16,797 nucleotides of DNA. Source: an uncultured Gardnerella sp. GTDB taxonomy: Bacteria; Actinomycetota; Actinomycetes; Actinomycetales; Bifidobacteriaceae. Positions 14,840-16,797 of the stretch are shown piece by piece. Under the pieces are notes generated by a model, which was not told the DNA's origin, did no database searches, and was given only the letters and a program-made list of their open reading frames with translations. Positions within the stretch are counted from its first letter, which is position 1. The number at the start of each line of letters is the position of its first letter. The translations under genes and the position numbers were made by a program. The stretch covers positions 1 through 16,797 of the forward strand of contig CAMYED010000023.1 of NCBI GenBank assembly GCA_947254595.1. Reading direction: 5' to 3'.

Positions 14840-16033
14840 ATGAAGCGCTGGCTGTTGAATCTGGTCAAGTGTGAAACCATTCTTATTGTTGCGGCAATTT
14901 TGGCAATTATTTCATGTTTTTTCGTGCCTCCTGATTCTCAATACTGGGGTTATATTCACGTAAATACTATTTCGCAGCTTGTTTGCTTAATGATGGTAGT
15001 GTGCGGATTCCAGCGAATTGGCGTATTTCGTGCGATTGGCGCGCGCTTACTTCGGCATGTTAGAACGGAACGCGGTCTTGTGCTCGTGCTCATGTCGCTT
15101 ACGTTTTTCTCCGCAATGTGGATTACTAACGATGTTGCGCTTGTAACGTTTGTTCCTTTTGCGCTTTCCGTGCTTGTAATGGCAAACGCTGAAAAGCAGT
15201 CAATTCTTGTAATCACGCTTATGACTATTGGCGCGAATGTTGGCAGCATGCTTACTCCTATTGGCAACGCGCATAATCTGTACTTAAAAGCGTTGACGCG
15301 TATGTCAACTAAAGATTTTTTGAAGATTATGGCGCCTTATACTATTACGGCTGCGGTGCTGATGGTTGTGTTTGCTTTCGTGTTCTTTAAGTCTCGTAAG
15401 GTGGACCAGTTTGCTGGCTTGCAGGGGAATGATATTGAGCAGAGCGTGCTTGCTCCTTCGCATGGTCATCCTCAGCCGGATGAGATTCGCGTTATGGGCT
15501 ACGGCATGAGTTTTACTCGTTGGCGCGTTATTGTTTACAGCCTGCTGTTTGTTGTTTGCTTGTGTGGAGTAAGCGGTTGGATTCCGGACTGGCTGATGGT
15601 TGTTATTATGGTGGTTGCGTTTCTTCTTTGCGACCGTCACGTGTTCCGCGTGCTCGACTGGGCTTTGCCGCTTACGTTTATTATGTTCTTTATTTTCATT
15701 GGTAATATGCGTCGCGTTCCGGGATTTAGTGATCTTGCGCAAATGTGGGTTGGTACGCATCCTATGGAAGTTTCTGTAGTTTCGAGCCAGTTTATTAGTA
15801 ACGTTCCTACGACGATTTTGCTTTCTGGTTTCTGCGATCAGTGGAAGCTGCTGATTATTGGTACGAATCTTGGCGGCATGGGTACGCTTATTGCTTCTAT
15901 GGCTTCGCTTATTTCCTACAAGGGTATTACGCATCAGTATCCTGGGCATAGGGGACGCTATTTGCTTACGTACACGATTGTGAACGTGTTCTTCCTTGCG
16001 GTGCTTATGTCTCTCGCTTGCATTATTGAGTAG
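14840..16033 (+). CDS. SLC13/CitMHS-type anion permease
   Basis: Predicted 397-residue integral membrane transporter with roughly ten to eleven hydrophobic segments, probably moving a di- or tricarboxylate or another anion across the cytoplasmic membrane. Family hallmarks are two inverted half-motifs: MWITNDVALVTFVPF (93-107) followed by GSMLTPIGNAHN (135-146) in the first half, and SSQFISNVPTTILLSGF near the end of the second half. The start at ATG 14840 is favoured: GGAGG (14831-14835) is 4 bases away, against 1 base for the adjacent ATG at 14837. The longer open frame from TTG 14732 crosses the promoter and is rejected. It is transcribed divergently from the AlsS-like gene; a shared metabolic role, such as organic-acid handling around pyruvate, is only an inference. 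The substrate cannot be read from the sequence. Confidence 0.87.
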   Translation: MKRWLLNLVKCETILIVAAILAIISCFFVPPDSQYWGYIHVNTISQLVCLMMVVCGFQRIGVFRAIGARLLRHVRTERGLVLVLMSLTFFSAMWITNDVALVTFVPFALSVLVMANAEKQSILVITLMTIGANVGSMLTPIGNAHNLYLKALTRMSTKDFLKIMAPYTITAAVLMVVFAFVFFKSRKVDQFAGLQGNDIEQSVLAPSHGHPQPDEIRVMGYGMSFTRWRVIVYSLLFVVCLCGVSGWIPDWLMVVIMVVAFLLCDRHVFRVLDWALPLTFIMFFIFIGNMRRVPGFSDLAQMWVGTHPMEVSVVSSQFISNVPTTILLSGFCDQWKLLIIGTNLGGMGTLIASMASLISYKGITHQYPGHRGRYLLTYTIVNVFFLAVLMSLACIIE

Positions 16034-16060
16034 TGTTTGCTTAATTGCGTTATTCCTGTT

Positions 16061-16136
16061 GTGTTTAGTTGTTCTTGTTGTGTTTAGTTGTTCTTGTTGT
16101 GTTTAGTTGTTCTTGTTGTGTTTAGTTGCGCTTGTT
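16061..16136. repeat. 19-bp tandem repeat in a T/G-rich spacer
   Basis: Four units of GTGTTTAGTTGTTCTTGTT begin at 16061, 16080, 16099 and 16118, the last slightly altered (GCGC). Degenerate TTGTTGAGTT-like copies continue to about 16260. The whole interval between the permease stop and the tRNA (16034-16332) is strongly T/G-rich on the + strand and has no convincing gene or hairpin terminator. Confidence 0.9.
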
Positions 16137-16311
16137 GGTATGTTTTCTGAGTTCTACCTGTTGAGTTCCTCTTGTTGAGTGTGTTTGTTTTGTTGAGTTG
16201 TGCTTGTTGGCATGTTTGCTTTGATAACGTTTGTTGCTCTTAATAAGTGTTGAGTTTTTGTTGTTTTGAATAGTTTTATTTGTGATTTATGGCGCGTTGA
16301 TAGTGCCGTTT

Positions 16312-16320
16312 TGGTATAAT
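16312..16320 (+). promoter_or_regulatory. Extended -10 promoter of the tRNA gene
   Basis: TGGTATAAT combines the TGn extension with a perfect TATAAT (16315-16320), 12 bases before the tRNA 5' end. No recognisable -35 sits at the normal spacing (TTGATA at 16297 is too close), which fits an extended -10 promoter. Confidence 0.6.
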
Positions 16321-16332
16321 AACCATTTGTTT

Positions 16333-16405
16333 GCCTCTGTAGCTCAAAGGATAGAGCAACGGCCTTCTAATCCGTTGGTTGCGCGTTCGAGTCGCGTCGG
16401 GGGCA
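16333..16405 (+). tRNA. tRNA-Arg (anticodon UCU)
   Basis: A 73-base cloverleaf: acceptor GCCTCTG pairs with CGGGGGC (with two G-U pairs); D stem GCTC/GAGC; anticodon loop CTTCTAA with TCT reading AGA; five-base variable loop; T stem GCGCG/CGCGT around TTCGAGT; discriminator A at 16405. The 3' CCA is not encoded. The fifth anticodon-stem position (31-39) is C opposite T, a mismatch next to the loop. The last bases of such genes are common integration sites for mobile elements. Confidence 0.95.
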
Positions 16406-16568
16406 CGATGAAATCTTGGAACGGTGTTTGGGCTGTGGGTATTGGTTAAGTGAAAATCGTCTTAGAAAAAATTTTAGATTAGATTGAAAACGATACAAAA
16501 TAAGCGATTTTAACATATTGTAAGTAATACACAATAATTTCGGAGTGTGGGAAAATCCTCCACCAAAA

Positions 16569-16577
16569 TGTTATACT
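16569..16577 (+). promoter_or_regulatory. Possible extended -10 promoter for the DUF1016 gene
   Basis: TGTTATACT fits TGn plus a -10-like TATACT, about 50 bases before the gene start, in AT-rich DNA beyond the tRNA. A second candidate, TACTATAAG, lies at 16583-16591. The choice between them is not resolvable by eye. Confidence 0.35.
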
Positions 16578-16611
16578 TTTTGTACTATAAGTAGGGGGAA
16601 AGAAGGTAAAT

Positions 16612-16632
16612 ATGATGGAGGTGAAAAAATGA
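16612..16632 (+). CDS. Possible six-residue leader peptide overlapping the DUF1016 start
   Basis: ATG at 16612 opens MMEVKK and stops at TGA 16630-16632, which overlaps the downstream ATG (16629) as ATGA. AGAAGG lies shortly before it (16601-16606). The arrangement would allow translational coupling. It may equally be chance, because the GGAGG it contains is the ribosome-binding site of the next gene. Confidence 0.2.
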   Translation: MMEVKK

Positions 16633-16797
16633 ATAAGTCTAAGATGGTATTGCAGAATACAAGTATTAGAAAAGATAATCATCAGTTTGATGATATTGTT
16701 AAGATTGTCGAAAGTGCAAAGGCTCGCGCTTATAGAAAAGTCAATGAAGAATTAATCTTGATGTATCAGGAAGTGGGAAAGTATATAAGCGAGAAAA
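16629..16797 (+). CDS. DUF1016 / YhcG-type PDDEXK nuclease domain protein (partial, 3' end outside window)
   Basis: Only the first 56 codons are present. The start ATG 16629 has a strong GGAGG at 16617-16621, 7 bases away. The visible part contains FDDIVKIVESAKARAYRKVN followed by EELILMYQEVGKYISEK, matching the N-terminal helical domain (DUF1016_N) of YhcG-like proteins, whose C-terminal domain is a predicted PDDEXK nuclease. Members of this family are often found in variable regions near restriction-modification or toxin-antitoxin genes; their function is poorly known. The AT-rich upstream DNA and the tRNA 220 bases before it are consistent with a genomic island beginning here. The nuclease domain itself is not visible. 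Confidence 0.75.
   Translation, partial: MNKSKMVLQNTSIRKDNHQFDDIVKIVESAKARAYRKVNEELILMYQEVGKYISEK

Noticed and set aside
16445..16512. Hairpin from GTTAAGTGAAAATCG and CGATTTTAAC after the tRNA
   Set aside because: The arms are AT-rich with an interruption and a long loop, so it is not convincing as a terminator or attachment site.

Overview
The window looks like chromosomal DNA of a low-GC member of the Bifidobacteriaceae, most likely Gardnerella or a close relative. The basis is an actinobacterial dgt/dnaG pair, a bifidobacterial-type DnaG N-terminus and Toprim region, and an AT-leaning composition. The genus is an inference, since no search could be run. All genes except the acetolactate synthase and one gene remnant are on the + strand.

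Left part (1-8347): the 3' portion of a dGTP triphosphohydrolase gene (dgt, truncated by the window edge) and a complete dnaG primase gene, two neighbours usually found together in Actinobacteria. Here about 5 kb of repeat-rich accessory DNA separates them. It holds two tandem paralogous genes for membrane proteins (zinc ribbon, Gln/Pro/Tyr-rich repeats, one transmembrane helix, PASTA-like domains, unrecognised C-terminal domain) and an antisense remnant of a third copy. Each member is preceded by, or lies beside, an array of 52- or 53-bp tandem repeats. The paralogs share a perfectly identical 140-bp 5' block but diverge afterwards. An 83-bp near-identical inverted copy of the paralog-1 3' end lies on the far side of paralog 2. 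This is the most interesting part of the window: it looks like a recombining gene family encoding a surface or sensor protein.

Middle part (8449-12701): a two-gene unit of a GH38 alpha-mannosidase and a nucleoside-hydrolase-family protein that lacks the usual catalytic His. It is AT-richer than its surroundings and ends at a strong hairpin that can serve as a bidirectional terminator.

Right part (12749-16797): an AlsS-like acetolactate synthase on the - strand, divergent from an SLC13/CitMHS-type anion permease; a T/G-rich minisatellite region; a tRNA-Arg(UCU) gene; then AT-rich DNA with the start of a DUF1016/YhcG-type PDDEXK nuclease gene cut by the window end. The tRNA/nuclease boundary could be the edge of a genomic island.

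Most intergenic intervals, and two protein linkers, carry short tandem repeats (9, 13, 16-24, 19, 52 and 53 bp), so the window is unusually rich in potentially length-variable DNA.
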